A stretch of 20,224 bases of DNA, from NCBI GenBank assembly GCA_030826005.1, contig JAPJOW010000057.1:1-20224 (forward strand), written 5' to 3'. Position 1 is the stretch's first letter; every line of letters begins with the position of its first letter. Below are positions 7,736 to 15,459 of the stretch, one piece after another. This DNA comes from Aliterella sp. RAGGC_92. Its GTDB lineage: Bacteria > Cyanobacteriota > Cyanobacteriia > Cyanobacteriales > Chroococcidiopsidaceae. The notes below the pieces were generated by a model, which worked only from the letters and a program-made list of their open reading frames with translations, was not told the DNA's origin and did not search any database. Position numbers and translations under genes: made by a program.

Positions 7736-7816
7736 TAATTTGAGTTTATCGCATTCAGCGATTATCGGTAGCTGGTTGGTTGGGGAATTAAGGGACAAGG
7801 GGGCGAATTAGCAGTA

Positions 7817-8842
7817 TTAGTAGCGAATTCGGGGATCGATGTAGGCGTTGAGAATATCGATCGCAATACTTGCCAGCACTACTATTGTGGCAAAAAATAC
7901 TAATATTCCTTGTACGGTGGGATAATCCCGTAAGGAAATTGCTTCGTATAATCGATTGGCAAGTCCCGGCCAAGAAAAGGTTACTTCTGTTAGTACCGCT
8001 CCCCCTAATAAGGAAGCAAAGGTTAATCCCAAAATTGTCACTACGGGAATTAAAGCATTTTTTAAAGCGTGAGCGAGTAAAATTTGCCGTTCTCCGATGC
8101 CTCTGGCGCGGGCTGCTTCTATATAGTCGGCGCGGAGGGTTTGCTTGAGGTTGACGCGCACGATTCGCTCGAAAATGCCGCTTAGTAATACCCCTAGTGT
8201 CAAGCTAGGCAAGCATAGGTAATACAATGCTGTAAAAAAGCTACTTAAGTCGCCATTGAGCAAGCTATCGACGGTGTAAAGTCCGGTAAAACCTACGGGA
8301 GCAACTATTGAGGCGGGAAAGCGCGAACCTAAAGGAAACCAGCCTAGTTGTACGGAAAAAACTAATTGTACGAGCATTCCTACCCAAAATAAAGGCAGGG
8401 CGTAAGTAATAATGCCAAACAATCGCCCCCCCACATCTAACCAGGAATTGGGACGAGAGGCGGAAATTGCCCCTATGGTAATGCCAACTATTAAAGCTGT
8501 CGCCATACTAAAAACTGCTAGTTCTACGGTAGCTGGGAAGTATTGCTTGATGGTGTCCCAAACTACTTCGCCTTGGCTAGTAATTGAAGTTCCCAAATCT
8601 AAGCGCAACAGGCTTCCTAGGTAACGCACGTATTGCAGCCACAAGGGGTCTAGTAGCCCCAAGCGGAGGCGGTAGTCTTGTTTGACGCTTTCCGGGGCGC
8701 GGACTCCTAACACCGCATCTACGGGATCGCCAGGGGTCGCTCGCAGTAGTAAAAATACAACGGTGGTAATTGTTAGCAACATGAGCGGTACTAACATCAA
8801 CCGGACGAGGATGTAATATTGCAGGGATTTGGATCTTGACAT
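7817..8842 (-). CDS. ABC transporter permease, DppB/OppB type
   Basis: Inner-membrane subunit of a peptide- or nickel/glutathione-type importer. The 341 residues start with a membrane segment (about 10-33) followed by the family motif RATPGDPVDAVLG. Further hydrophobic segments lie around 100-125, 140-165, 205-225, 268-290 and 315-335, giving about six helices. The EAA loop that contacts the ATPase is present (EAARARG at 242-248, within ADYIEAARARGIGERQILL). It starts 4 bases after the stop of the solute-binding protein gene, so the two form an operon. The DppC-type second permease and a DppD/F-type ATPase are not in the window and would have to be encoded elsewhere. Substrate cannot be told. 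Confidence 0.93.
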   Translation of the reverse strand: MSRSKSLQYYILVRLMLVPLMLLTITTVVFLLLRATPGDPVDAVLGVRAPESVKQDYRLRLGLLDPLWLQYVRYLGSLLRLDLGTSITSQGEVVWDTIKQYFPATVELAVFSMATALIVGITIGAISASRPNSWLDVGGRLFGIITYALPLFWVGMLVQLVFSVQLGWFPLGSRFPASIVAPVGFTGLYTVDSLLNGDLSSFFTALYYLCLPSLTLGVLLSGIFERIVRVNLKQTLRADYIEAARARGIGERQILLAHALKNALIPVVTILGLTFASLLGGAVLTEVTFSWPGLANRLYEAISLRDYPTVQGILVFFATIVVLASIAIDILNAYIDPRIRY

Positions 8843-8846
8843 GATT

Positions 8847-10481
8847 TCAACCTTTGCTCATTTGCCAAAGTGGTAGCTTCAAAATAGGGTCTATTTGCAA
8901 GCCTTGCAGTCCTTTTTGACCAAAAGCATAGTCTTTTGTTTGCACCAAGGGAACGGCGGGTACATCAGTGGCTGCTAATTGCTGAATTTCAGTGAAGATT
9001 TTTTGCCTAGCTTGGGGGTTTTGTTCTTGGCGCTGTTGGGCAATAAGTTTGTTCATGCGATCGCTATAATAAAACGATCCTTGGCTTTGACTTGCGCCTT
9101 CGGTGCAACCCCCCGCCTCGCTACCTTTGGTGCAACCTAAAAAGGGTTGAATGTAATTATCGGGATCGCCAAAGTCGGGATACCAATCTAATAAAGCTAT
9201 TTGATAGAGTCCTTTGCCGATATTGGCGAAAAATGACGTTGATTCTTCTGCTTGCGGTTGAATTTGAACTATTCCTTCGAGTCTTTGGCTGGCATACTCT
9301 CTTAAATTACTAGCAATTTGTTCTCTAGTTAAAGAGTTGGCGGGATAAAAAACTTCTAACTTGAGCGGATTACTAGCGCTGTATCCGGCTTTGGCTAAAA
9401 GTTCTTTGGTTTTAGCTACATTGCCATCGCCGTACTTGGTTTGAAAGATCGGCTCGTAGCTGTCAAAGGTGCTGGGAATCATGCTGTATAGCGCTTCTGC
9501 TTGCTTTCTGTACACGCGCTCGGTAATTAACGGGCGATCGATGGCGTAGGCTAATGCTTGTCTAACAACTACATTATCTAAGGGTTTTTGTTTAATATTT
9601 AGCATCATGTGGGTGACAACATTACTTCTTTCTTCTAATGCTTGCCATCCCTTTTGATTTGCTTGTTGTTTGAGACTTTCTACTTGATCGGGACTAAAGG
9701 TTTGATAGGCAATATCTACTCCACCTTTAAGAAAGGTATTGTATAAGTTAGCCGAACTACTAAGAATTTGAATGTCAACGCCTGTAGTCGGCGGTTTTGC
9801 TCCCCAATACTTAGGAAAAGCATCCATTTTGACTAATTGCGGCGAAAATTGAACTAATTTATAAGGGCCTGTACCAACAAAAATACCGGGCTTAAACTTA
9901 CCTGCGCCAATTTCGTAAGCTTTGGGAGAAACCGCGCACATTCCTGGAAAAGCTAGTAAAGAAGGAAACGCCGCAAACGCACTTTTGAGTTTGATTGTCA
10001 GTTCGTAATCTGCCGAGGCTGTAACCGATTGCACCACATCCGACAGCAGCGCGGCGGGTTTACCACCATTACTAATAAATCGATTTAACGAAAATGCCAT
10101 AGCTTCGGCATTAAACGGCGTGTCGTCGTGGAAAACTACTCCTTGACGCAGAGGAATTACATAAGTTAAGCCATCAGGACTAACGGTTGGTAAAGCCGTT
10201 GCTAGTTGGGGTTCGAGTTCGCTCGTGCCTAACTTGTAGGTGTACAGGCGATCGCTCAAACTTGTCATTACATTATTACCCGCGAGTTCGTAATTATCCG
10301 CCGGGTCTAAGGTGCGCGGTCTTAAAGTTGTTCCCACGCTCAAACGAGTGTTGGTTGGAGTAGTTTGAGTTGTATTTGGACGACCGTTACAGCTAATTAC
10401 TAGCAAACAGCAGATAGATGTTAAACCTAAAAATTTGACTATAGAGATCCATTTTTTAACAGACAAACGCAGATCGATCAT
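8847..10481 (-). CDS. ABC transporter solute-binding lipoprotein, family 5
   Basis: Periplasmic or membrane-anchored binding protein for oligopeptides or similar solutes (SBP_bac_5, DppA/OppA-like), 544 residues. The N-terminus is a lipoprotein signal: basic region, hydrophobic stretch at about 14-29 and lipobox VISC with the lipidated Cys at 31, followed by a Thr-rich linker. The mature part shows family features: GTTLRPRTLDPAD, ATALPTVSPDGLTYVIPLRQ, and GVVFHDDTPFNAEAMAFSLN. Length is normal. Start ATG at 10481 has no strong ribosome binding site, and a nearby downstream TTG cannot be excluded. It precedes the permease gene by 4 bases and follows the CysA-type ATPase gene by 43 bases on the same strand. 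Confidence 0.93.
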   Translation of the reverse strand: MIDLRLSVKKWISIVKFLGLTSICCLLVISCNGRPNTTQTTPTNTRLSVGTTLRPRTLDPADNYELAGNNVMTSLSDRLYTYKLGTSELEPQLATALPTVSPDGLTYVIPLRQGVVFHDDTPFNAEAMAFSLNRFISNGGKPAALLSDVVQSVTASADYELTIKLKSAFAAFPSLLAFPGMCAVSPKAYEIGAGKFKPGIFVGTGPYKLVQFSPQLVKMDAFPKYWGAKPPTTGVDIQILSSSANLYNTFLKGGVDIAYQTFSPDQVESLKQQANQKGWQALEERSNVVTHMMLNIKQKPLDNVVVRQALAYAIDRPLITERVYRKQAEALYSMIPSTFDSYEPIFQTKYGDGNVAKTKELLAKAGYSASNPLKLEVFYPANSLTREQIASNLREYASQRLEGIVQIQPQAEESTSFFANIGKGLYQIALLDWYPDFGDPDNYIQPFLGCTKGSEAGGCTEGASQSQGSFYYSDRMNKLIAQQRQEQNPQARQKIFTEIQQLAATDVPAVPLVQTKDYAFGQKGLQGLQIDPILKLPLWQMSKG

Positions 10482-10524
10482 GTTTGGAATTGACTACTCA
10501 ATTAAATACAAGGCTAGAGCTTTA

Positions 10525-11541
10525 TTAAATTGAATAGTACAACGGAAATGATTTAGCATCCTTGGGCTTGACGTAAACTCGCTGTTGCGGTTCTAAATGC
10601 AATTCGTCAAATCGTTCGCGGGTCAGGTGAGCGGTGACTACTTGACCGTCATCTAAAGTTAGTTCTGCTTGGATTTCCCAACCCAGATGAATTAACCGAC
10701 TAACTCTAGCAGGGACGGTAGTACCATTTGCTTCTCTTTCGACAATGACATCTTGCGGACGTAAAAAGACATCTGAGTGCGCCGAGTCAAAGCCATTACC
10801 TTGAAAAATTCGCGAGTTGCTGGGCAAAACGTTGACAGGGCCGATAAAACTCATCACAAATGCTGTAGCTGGATGATCGTAGATTTGAGCGGGAGTGCCT
10901 ATTTGTTCGATATTGCCTTTATTCATAACGACAATTTCGTCCGCTACTTCCATCGCTTCTTCTTGGTCGTGGGTTACAAATACTGTTGTGACGTGAACTT
11001 CGTTATGCAATCGCCTTAGCCAAGCTCTTAAATCTTTGCGGACTTTGGCATCAAGAGCGCCAAAAGGTTCGTCTAAAAGTAATACTTGGGGTTGAACCGC
11101 TAAGGCTCTAGCTAAGGCTACTCGCTGCCTTTGACCGCCGGATAATTGCGATGGATAGCGATCGCCAAGTCCCATTAATTGTACTAATTCTAATAATTCA
11201 TTTACCCGCGCTTTGACTTTAACTTTGCTTGTCTTGCGAATATCTAAACCAAAGGCGATATTTTGACGCACCGTGAGATGCTTGAATAAAGCGTAGTGTT
11301 GAAATACAAAACCAATATTGCGTTCTTGGACGGTTTGCTCTGTTGCATCTTTACCCGTCAGCCAAATTTTGCCGCGATCGGGCATTTCTAGCCCTGCAAT
11401 GAGCCGCAGTAAAGTTGATTTACCCGATCCTGACGGGCCTAGTAAAGCAACTAAAGAGCCGCTTTTAATTTCTAAGCTCACTCGATCGACGGCTTGGAAA
11501 CTGCCAAACTTTTTGGAGACGTTCTCAACAACAATGCCCAC
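10525..11541 (-). CDS. cysA: Sulfate/thiosulfate-type ABC transporter ATPase (CysA-like)
   Basis: Cytoplasmic ATP-hydrolysing subunit of an importer of the CysA/PotA/MalK class, 338 residues. Walker A GPSGSGKST is at 35-43, the Q loop Gln at 81, the signature LSGGQ at 133-137, Walker B LLLDEP with catalytic Glu158, and the switch His at 191. A C-terminal TOBE-like regulatory domain follows (about 240-338; FLRPQDVIVE, VSRLIHLGWEIQAEL). The overall sequence is closest to CysA, but no sulfate-binding protein or CysT/CysW permease lies beside it; its neighbours are a peptide-type binding protein and permease, which normally use a different ATPase class. GTG start with AGAGG 7 bases upstream. The symbol is by family resemblance; the real substrate is uncertain. 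Confidence 0.85.
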   Translation of the reverse strand: MGIVVENVSKKFGSFQAVDRVSLEIKSGSLVALLGPSGSGKSTLLRLIAGLEMPDRGKIWLTGKDATEQTVQERNIGFVFQHYALFKHLTVRQNIAFGLDIRKTSKVKVKARVNELLELVQLMGLGDRYPSQLSGGQRQRVALARALAVQPQVLLLDEPFGALDAKVRKDLRAWLRRLHNEVHVTTVFVTHDQEEAMEVADEIVVMNKGNIEQIGTPAQIYDHPATAFVMSFIGPVNVLPSNSRIFQGNGFDSAHSDVFLRPQDVIVEREANGTTVPARVSRLIHLGWEIQAELTLDDGQVVTAHLTRERFDELHLEPQQRVYVKPKDAKSFPLYYSI

Positions 11542-11877
11542 AGCAAGACCTCTTTATACAGTAGAAGGAGTTAAGTCTAAAGGCGCGAATAATATTATCC
11601 TTCAACTCGATATTGCGATCGCCTTCGATTCTTAGCTTGTAATTCCCGGTTTATCTATAGGGATACAGTAGTTTTTATAACATAGATCCGGAAAGTGGAA
11701 AACATTAACGTCAAGAATACAAAATTTGCAACCTATAATTGCAGATCGTTACTTAACTTTTATATGGAGTTGTTAAGCTGTATTGCAAAATAGGCGGATC
11801 TGGCGATTTTTAAGGTGGAAGCGCAAAAAGTACGTGATACCATTCTTTCCTAGCTGTAGAAGATTGGGAGAAAAGCT
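11542..11877. promoter_or_regulatory. Divergent intergenic region cysA / chlP
   Basis: This 336-bp AT-rich region has no gene. It must hold the promoters of cysA (minus) and chlP (plus). A plus-strand TATAAT is at 11734-11739 without a good -35. An inverted repeat CTTAAC/GTTAAG with 14-bp spacing lies at 11752-11777, between that -10 and the chlP start, and a second wide pair AGATCCG/CGGATCT lies at 11684-11690 and 11795-11801. A HIP1 octamer is near 11616. Neither repeat matches an NtcA site (GTA-N8-TAC). Promoter and operator assignments are tentative. Confidence 0.4.
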
Positions 11878-13095
11878 TTGATACGAGTTGCTGTTGTTGG
11901 CTCAGGTCCCGCAGGGTCATCTGCTGCGGAAACATTAGCGAAAGCAGGAATTGAAACATTTTTGTTCGAGCGCAAGCTAGATAACGCCAAGCCTTGCGGT
12001 GGTGCGATTCCTTTATGTATGGTCAGCGAGTTTGATTTGCCAGCACATATCATTGACCGCCGGGTGCGGAAAATGAAAATGATTTCGCCTTCTAACCGCG
12101 AAGTAGATATTAATTTGGTTAATGAAGACGAATATATTGGGATGTGCCGCCGGGAAGTGTTAGACGGCTTTATGCGCGATCGCGCCGCAAGTTTGGGGGC
12201 AAAATTAATTAATGCCACCGTACACAAACTCGATATTCCTGCTAATAATAACGATCCTTATACCATCCACTATGTAGACCACAATGAAGGTGGCGCGCAA
12301 GGTGTAGCCAAGTCTTTGAAAGTAGACGCAATTATCGGCGCAGATGGGGCTAATTCACGCATTGCTAAAGAGATTGATGCGGGGGATTATAATTATGCGA
12401 TCGCTTTTCAAGAGCGCATCCGTTTACCTCAAGCGCAAATGGACTACTACAACGACCTAGCGGAAATGTATGTAGGCGATGATGTTTCTACGGATTTCTA
12501 TGCGTGGGTATTTCCTAAGTACGACCACGTAGCAGTTGGTACGGGAACGATGCAGGTACACAAAGCCAGTATCAAGCAATTGCAAGCCGGAATCCGCGCT
12601 CGCGCTGCTAGAAAGTTAGTTGGCGGCGAAATTATCAAAGTTGAAGCGCACCCCATCCCCGAACATCCAAGACCCCGCCGCGTAGTAGGTAGAGTGGCTT
12701 TAGTCGGCGATGCGGCGGGTTATGTTACCAAGTCTTCGGGCGAAGGGATTTATTTTGCAGCAAAATCCGGGCGGATGTGCGCGGAAACCATTATTGAAGT
12801 TTCCAATAGTGGCGCAAAAATTCCTACCGAAAGCGATCTTAAACTTTATCTCAAGCGTTGGGATCGAAAGTACGGTTTGACTTACAAAGTTTTGGACATT
12901 TTACAGTCAGTGTTTTACCGCACCGATGCTACGCGCGAGGCGTTTGTTGAAATGTGCGCGGATATGGACGTACAGAAGCTAACGTTTGATAGTTACTTGT
13001 ATAAAACCGTAGTTCCAGCAAATCCTTTTACCCAACTCAAAATTACAGCTAAAACTCTTGGTAGTTTGATTCGCGGTAATGCCCTTGCTCCTTAA
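11878..13095 (+). CDS. chlP: Geranylgeranyl diphosphate/chlorophyll reductase
   Basis: NADPH-dependent flavoenzyme that reduces three double bonds of the geranylgeranyl chain to phytyl, on geranylgeranyl diphosphate or geranylgeranyl-chlorophyll, for chlorophyll a and tocopherol or phylloquinone synthesis at the thylakoid membrane. The 405-residue product has the FAD dinucleotide-binding motif GSGPAG at 8-13, ending in the acidic residue of LFERK. The conserved KPCGGAIPLCMVSEFDLP follows, and the second FAD motif VALVGDAAGYVTKSSGEG appears in the C-terminal half. Length is normal. The start is TTG at 11878 with GGGAG 7 bases upstream; the product then begins where homologues do. It is followed by an intrinsic terminator and seems to be a single-gene unit. 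Confidence 0.97.
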   Translation: MIRVAVVGSGPAGSSAAETLAKAGIETFLFERKLDNAKPCGGAIPLCMVSEFDLPAHIIDRRVRKMKMISPSNREVDINLVNEDEYIGMCRREVLDGFMRDRAASLGAKLINATVHKLDIPANNNDPYTIHYVDHNEGGAQGVAKSLKVDAIIGADGANSRIAKEIDAGDYNYAIAFQERIRLPQAQMDYYNDLAEMYVGDDVSTDFYAWVFPKYDHVAVGTGTMQVHKASIKQLQAGIRARAARKLVGGEIIKVEAHPIPEHPRPRRVVGRVALVGDAAGYVTKSSGEGIYFAAKSGRMCAETIIEVSNSGAKIPTESDLKLYLKRWDRKYGLTYKVLDILQSVFYRTDATREAFVEMCADMDVQKLTFDSYLYKTVVPANPFTQLKITAKTLGSLIRGNALAP

Positions 13096-13148
13096 GGATG
13101 TTTGTAGTTGAAATTTGAAAACAATCGATAAAAACAAATTTTTAATTG

Positions 13149-13177
13149 GGGTAGGCTTTTTGTAGCCTGCCCTTTTT
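13149..13177 (+). terminator. Intrinsic terminator after chlP
   Basis: GGGTAGGCT and AGCCTGCCC pair over 9 bp, including one G-U, with a 6-nt loop and five T residues after the stem. It lies 54 bases past the chlP stop. Confidence 0.88.
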
Positions 13178-13269
13178 GCTGGTTAGTTACTAGATAAAAT
13201 AGCAAGTAGACCAAACTACCAGAGCTTTTGTTAAAACACTTTCACGGATATTTGTACTGAGGAATCTAA

Positions 13270-13581
13270 ATGTTGAACGTTACTGTTGATGAAATACAAA
13301 GCAACCCGTTGAAATATATCCGTCAAGTAGAGGCAGGGGAAACTTTAGTTATTGTTGAAAATGATAAAGCGATCGCAGAACTTAAACCGATTACTAGCAA
13401 TAAACTATGGAGGCTGGCACACGCACAAGCTGCACAACAAATGATGGAAATAGAACTGCCACCTATTACTAGCAGTAAACAATTACGACCCTATGGTTTA
13501 TGTGCAGGCGAGTTTACCGTTCCAGATGACTTTGACGCTCCTTTACCAGAGGATTTGCTCAGTGCATTTGAAGGCAAATGA
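13270..13581 (+). CDS. Antitoxin, Phd/YefM family
   Basis: The 103-residue protein would neutralise the PIN toxin encoded next and repress their shared promoter. The N-terminal part, MLNVTVDEIQSNPLKYIRQV followed by a GETLVIVENDKAIAELKPI segment, is the Phd/YefM DNA-binding fold. The C-terminal half (about 50-103), with two LRPYG/FTVPDDFDAPLPE-like stretches, is the type that wraps the toxin; the PDDFDAPLPEDLL ending is common in antitoxins of cyanobacterial VapC-type toxins. A GAGGA ribosome binding site lies 7 bases before the ATG. Its stop overlaps the toxin start by 4 bases (ATGA), indicating translational coupling. Confidence 0.9.
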   Translation: MLNVTVDEIQSNPLKYIRQVEAGETLVIVENDKAIAELKPITSNKLWRLAHAQAAQQMMEIELPPITSSKQLRPYGLCAGEFTVPDDFDAPLPEDLLSAFEGK

Positions 13582-13961
13582 GGATTTTGTTAGATACTCA
13601 TATCTTTTTGTGGTTCATCAGTGGTAGTACCCAGTTATCAAAAGATGTTCGAGATGTCATCCGCGATCCAGAAAATGAGGTTTATCTAAGTGCAATTTCA
13701 GTCTGGGAAGCAATTGTCAAGTATCAGTTAGGCAAGTTACCTCTGCCAGCGCATCCCGAAACGTACTTACCCAAACAGCGCGATCTTCATCAAATTGCTA
13801 GTCTTGAGCTTGATGAAAGTAGTACGATTCAACTAGCTACACTGCCACCATTACATCGCGATCCATTTGACAGAATGCTTATTTGTCAAGCTTTACAAAA
13901 CGGTCTGACAATTGCGACCGTAGATGAAGCAATTCGGGCTTATTCAGTCAGCATCATATAA
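13578..13961 (+). CDS. PIN-domain toxin (VapC-like ribonuclease)
   Basis: Mg2+-dependent endoribonuclease of a type II toxin-antitoxin pair; targets in this group are often tRNA or rRNA but cannot be read here. The 127 residues carry the acidic PIN residues: Asp6 (LLDTH), Glu44 (SVWEAIVK), Asp95 and Asp98 in the HRDPFDRML motif, and Asp116 near TIATVDEAI. All catalytic positions appear intact, so the toxin is probably active. Start overlaps the antitoxin stop by 4 bases. The pair sits between chlP and a small membrane protein gene with no sign of a mobile element. Confidence 0.92.
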   Translation: MRILLDTHIFLWFISGSTQLSKDVRDVIRDPENEVYLSAISVWEAIVKYQLGKLPLPAHPETYLPKQRDLHQIASLELDESSTIQLATLPPLHRDPFDRMLICQALQNGLTIATVDEAIRAYSVSII

Positions 13962-13997
13962 CAGCCCAAACTGGTTAGACATATAACTTTTTAGAAT

Positions 13998-14034
13998 TGC
14001 GATCGCCCTTGGCGCTACCCCCTGGGTAATCGCA
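13998..14034. repeat. Short structured repeat able to form a three-way junction
   Basis: A closing stem TGCGAT/ATCGCA encloses two perfect small hairpins, CGCC-CTT-GGCG (14004-14014) and TACCC-CCT-GGGTA (14016-14028), separated by one C. The 5' part contains a HIP1 octamer. It lies between the toxin gene and the small membrane protein gene. It has the look of the small dispersed repeats common in cyanobacterial intergenic DNA; only one copy is in this window, so dispersal is inferred. Confidence 0.6.
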
Positions 14035-14064
14035 TTTTCCACCAATTCTTAGTTAAAAAAACTC

Positions 14065-14259
14065 ATGGACGATTCAATATTTATTATTTTCATTGCCTTT
14101 GGCTGTCTGTGGGCAGTAATGGGGACGGCGATTGTTTTCTTCTTTTTCAAAAGCGATGGAGAGCAAGAGGTTAAATTTGGCAAATGGGGGCTTATAGTAG
14201 CTTTGCCGATTGTAATTCCAATGGCGATCGCTTTTATCTATGCTGCCATTCGTCGCTAA
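14065..14259 (+). CDS. Small two-helix membrane protein, 64 aa, function unknown
   Basis: I do not recognise this protein. Two hydrophobic helices (about 5-28 and 42-60) flank a short charged loop (KSDGEQEVKFGKWG), and the C-terminus is basic (IRR), so both ends are probably on the same side of the cytoplasmic membrane. ATG start lacks a clear ribosome binding site. Support for coding is the clean two-helix pattern and a HIP1 site in the 3' part. It is convergent with the tetR gene, 19 bases apart. It may be an independent gene rather than part of the toxin-antitoxin unit. Confidence 0.6.
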   Translation: MDDSIFIIFIAFGCLWAVMGTAIVFFFFKSDGEQEVKFGKWGLIVALPIVIPMAIAFIYAAIRR

Positions 14260-14278
14260 TCTTATAGTGTATTCAAAA

Positions 14279-14869
14279 TTAGTTTAGTGGTTTTCTCAGA
14301 ATTAGGTGCAAAGCACGACGAATGTATGCTTCCCATGATTCCGATGTGGGCTGAAATATTTGTGCATAAAGCATAATTCCACTCATTGCGTCGAAGACTA
14401 AAGCAGGATCTATATTTGCTTCAATTTCCTGTCTCATTTTTGCCCGCTCAATAACAACCTCAAAGGCTTGTTTTCGCGGCTGTAAGTATTTTGTCCAATA
14501 AATCCGAGCAAATTGAGAATTGCTGGCGGCGCTGCTGATAATCATGGCAACCGCTTGTTGCCCTAAAGGATTGAGCGTTATTTGCGCGGCATTGTAAATC
14601 AACCCATCTATGTCATCCCAAAGTGTACCAGTGTCAGGAATAATCACTTCTGCTCTTATGTGTTCAATTGCGTCGGCAACAAGTTCTTCTTTAGAGTTGT
14701 AGCGTCGATAAATAGTAGTTTTGCCGACTTCTGCACGAGTCGCGATTGCCTCAATACTCATTCGCTCAAATCCAACTTCTGATAGTAGTTCCAAGGTCGC
14801 TTGCAAAATAGCTTGATGGGATTGGTTACTCCGGGGTCTGCCTAGTGATTTTTTGGTAGCATCGCTCAT
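14279..14869 (-). CDS. TetR/AcrR family repressor
   Basis: The 196-residue protein has a basic N-terminus (KKSLGRPRSN), then the TetR helix-turn-helix at about 20-65 with SIEAIATRAEVGKTTIYRRY and SKEELVADAI. The variable ligand-binding domain covers the rest and gives no ligand clue. It is divergent from the Coq4-like and NmrA-like genes; the two starts are 47 bp apart and share an inverted repeat (14885-14908), so it very likely represses itself and that unit. A TATAAT on its own strand (14877-14882) ends 7 bases before the ATG, hinting at a leaderless or near-leaderless transcript. It converges with the small membrane protein gene. Confidence 0.92.
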   Translation of the reverse strand: MSDATKKSLGRPRSNQSHQAILQATLELLSEVGFERMSIEAIATRAEVGKTTIYRRYNSKEELVADAIEHIRAEVIIPDTGTLWDDIDGLIYNAAQITLNPLGQQAVAMIISSAASNSQFARIYWTKYLQPRKQAFEVVIERAKMRQEIEANIDPALVFDAMSGIMLYAQIFQPTSESWEAYIRRALHLILRKPLN

Positions 14870-14884
14870 GGATGCTATTATATA

Positions 14885-14908
14885 TTACGAAACAGTAGCG
14901 TATCGTAA
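14885..14908. promoter_or_regulatory. Candidate TetR operator between divergent genes
   Basis: TTACGA and TCGTAA form a perfect inverted repeat with a 12-bp spacer in the 47-bp spacer between the repressor and the Coq4-like gene. It lies next to the minus-strand TATAAT and overlaps the space where both promoters must be. A single TTACGA half site recurs at 15445-15450, before the NmrA-like gene. Position and symmetry fit a TetR operator; binding is inferred. Confidence 0.6.
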
Positions 14909-14916
14909 AGTCGATT

Positions 14917-15423
14917 ATGAGCAAGCATTCTCGCCCTGTTTATAAAAATAGAAATAGTACTCAGACACTTCGACAAGGATTAGAGGAATATTACAATGTG
15001 AATCCAACTGTTACCGACCCGCGAAAACTACCACCAGATTTCGCTAAAATTTTGTTGGCGCATGATGTATCGCATATAGTTTATGGCTGCGATACGGGAA
15101 TGTATGACGAACTCAAACTTCTACCTCTGACATGGTGGACTAGCGATTACAAGTTTCAAGATTACCTCCGCACGCGCAAAGATCCGACCATCAGTCCTGC
15201 TATCAAAGTTATGTACGATGACTTAATCAAAGAGCATGGAGTATTGTGGCTTTACGCTTCAATCCTTTTTGTATTGCCGCCGTTGATACCTGAATTGATT
15301 TCAATGTGGCGGAAAACTCGCCAACGCCAGTATTTTGTTCCCTTTCTTGACTTTGAACCTTTACTAGAGCGATCGCTATTAGAGATTCGTCAGGAGTTCG
15401 AGCTTCTACCTTTCATTCAATAG
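14917..15423 (+). CDS. Coq4-like protein with intact metal-binding motif
   Basis: The 168-residue protein matches the COQ4 family at its signature: His49-Asp50-x-x-His53-x11-Glu65, which in Coq4 binds a metal. In organisms that make ubiquinone, Coq4 works in the C1 decarboxylation/hydroxylation of the quinone head group. Cyanobacteria lack ubiquinone, so here the substrate could be another prenylated or aromatic compound. A hydrophobic stretch (about 109-124, VLWLYASILFVLPPLI) may associate with the membrane. Eukaryotic Coq4 is longer (about 260 aa, including its targeting sequence); the core is present. It is first gene of a two-gene unit with an NAD(P)-binding protein, controlled by the divergent TetR. 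The start has no clear ribosome binding site. The family call rests on the motif and overall resemblance. Confidence 0.75.
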   Translation: MSKHSRPVYKNRNSTQTLRQGLEEYYNVNPTVTDPRKLPPDFAKILLAHDVSHIVYGCDTGMYDELKLLPLTWWTSDYKFQDYLRTRKDPTISPAIKVMYDDLIKEHGVLWLYASILFVLPPLIPELISMWRKTRQRQYFVPFLDFEPLLERSLLEIRQEFELLPFIQ

Positions 15424-15459
15424 AAATTTAAGTCAAGTAACTTATTACGAACCGCAGCT

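Noticed and set aside
11684..11801. AGATCCG/CGGATCT inverted pair upstream of chlP as an operator
   Set aside because: The 7-bp arms are over 100 bp apart, which chance can easily produce.
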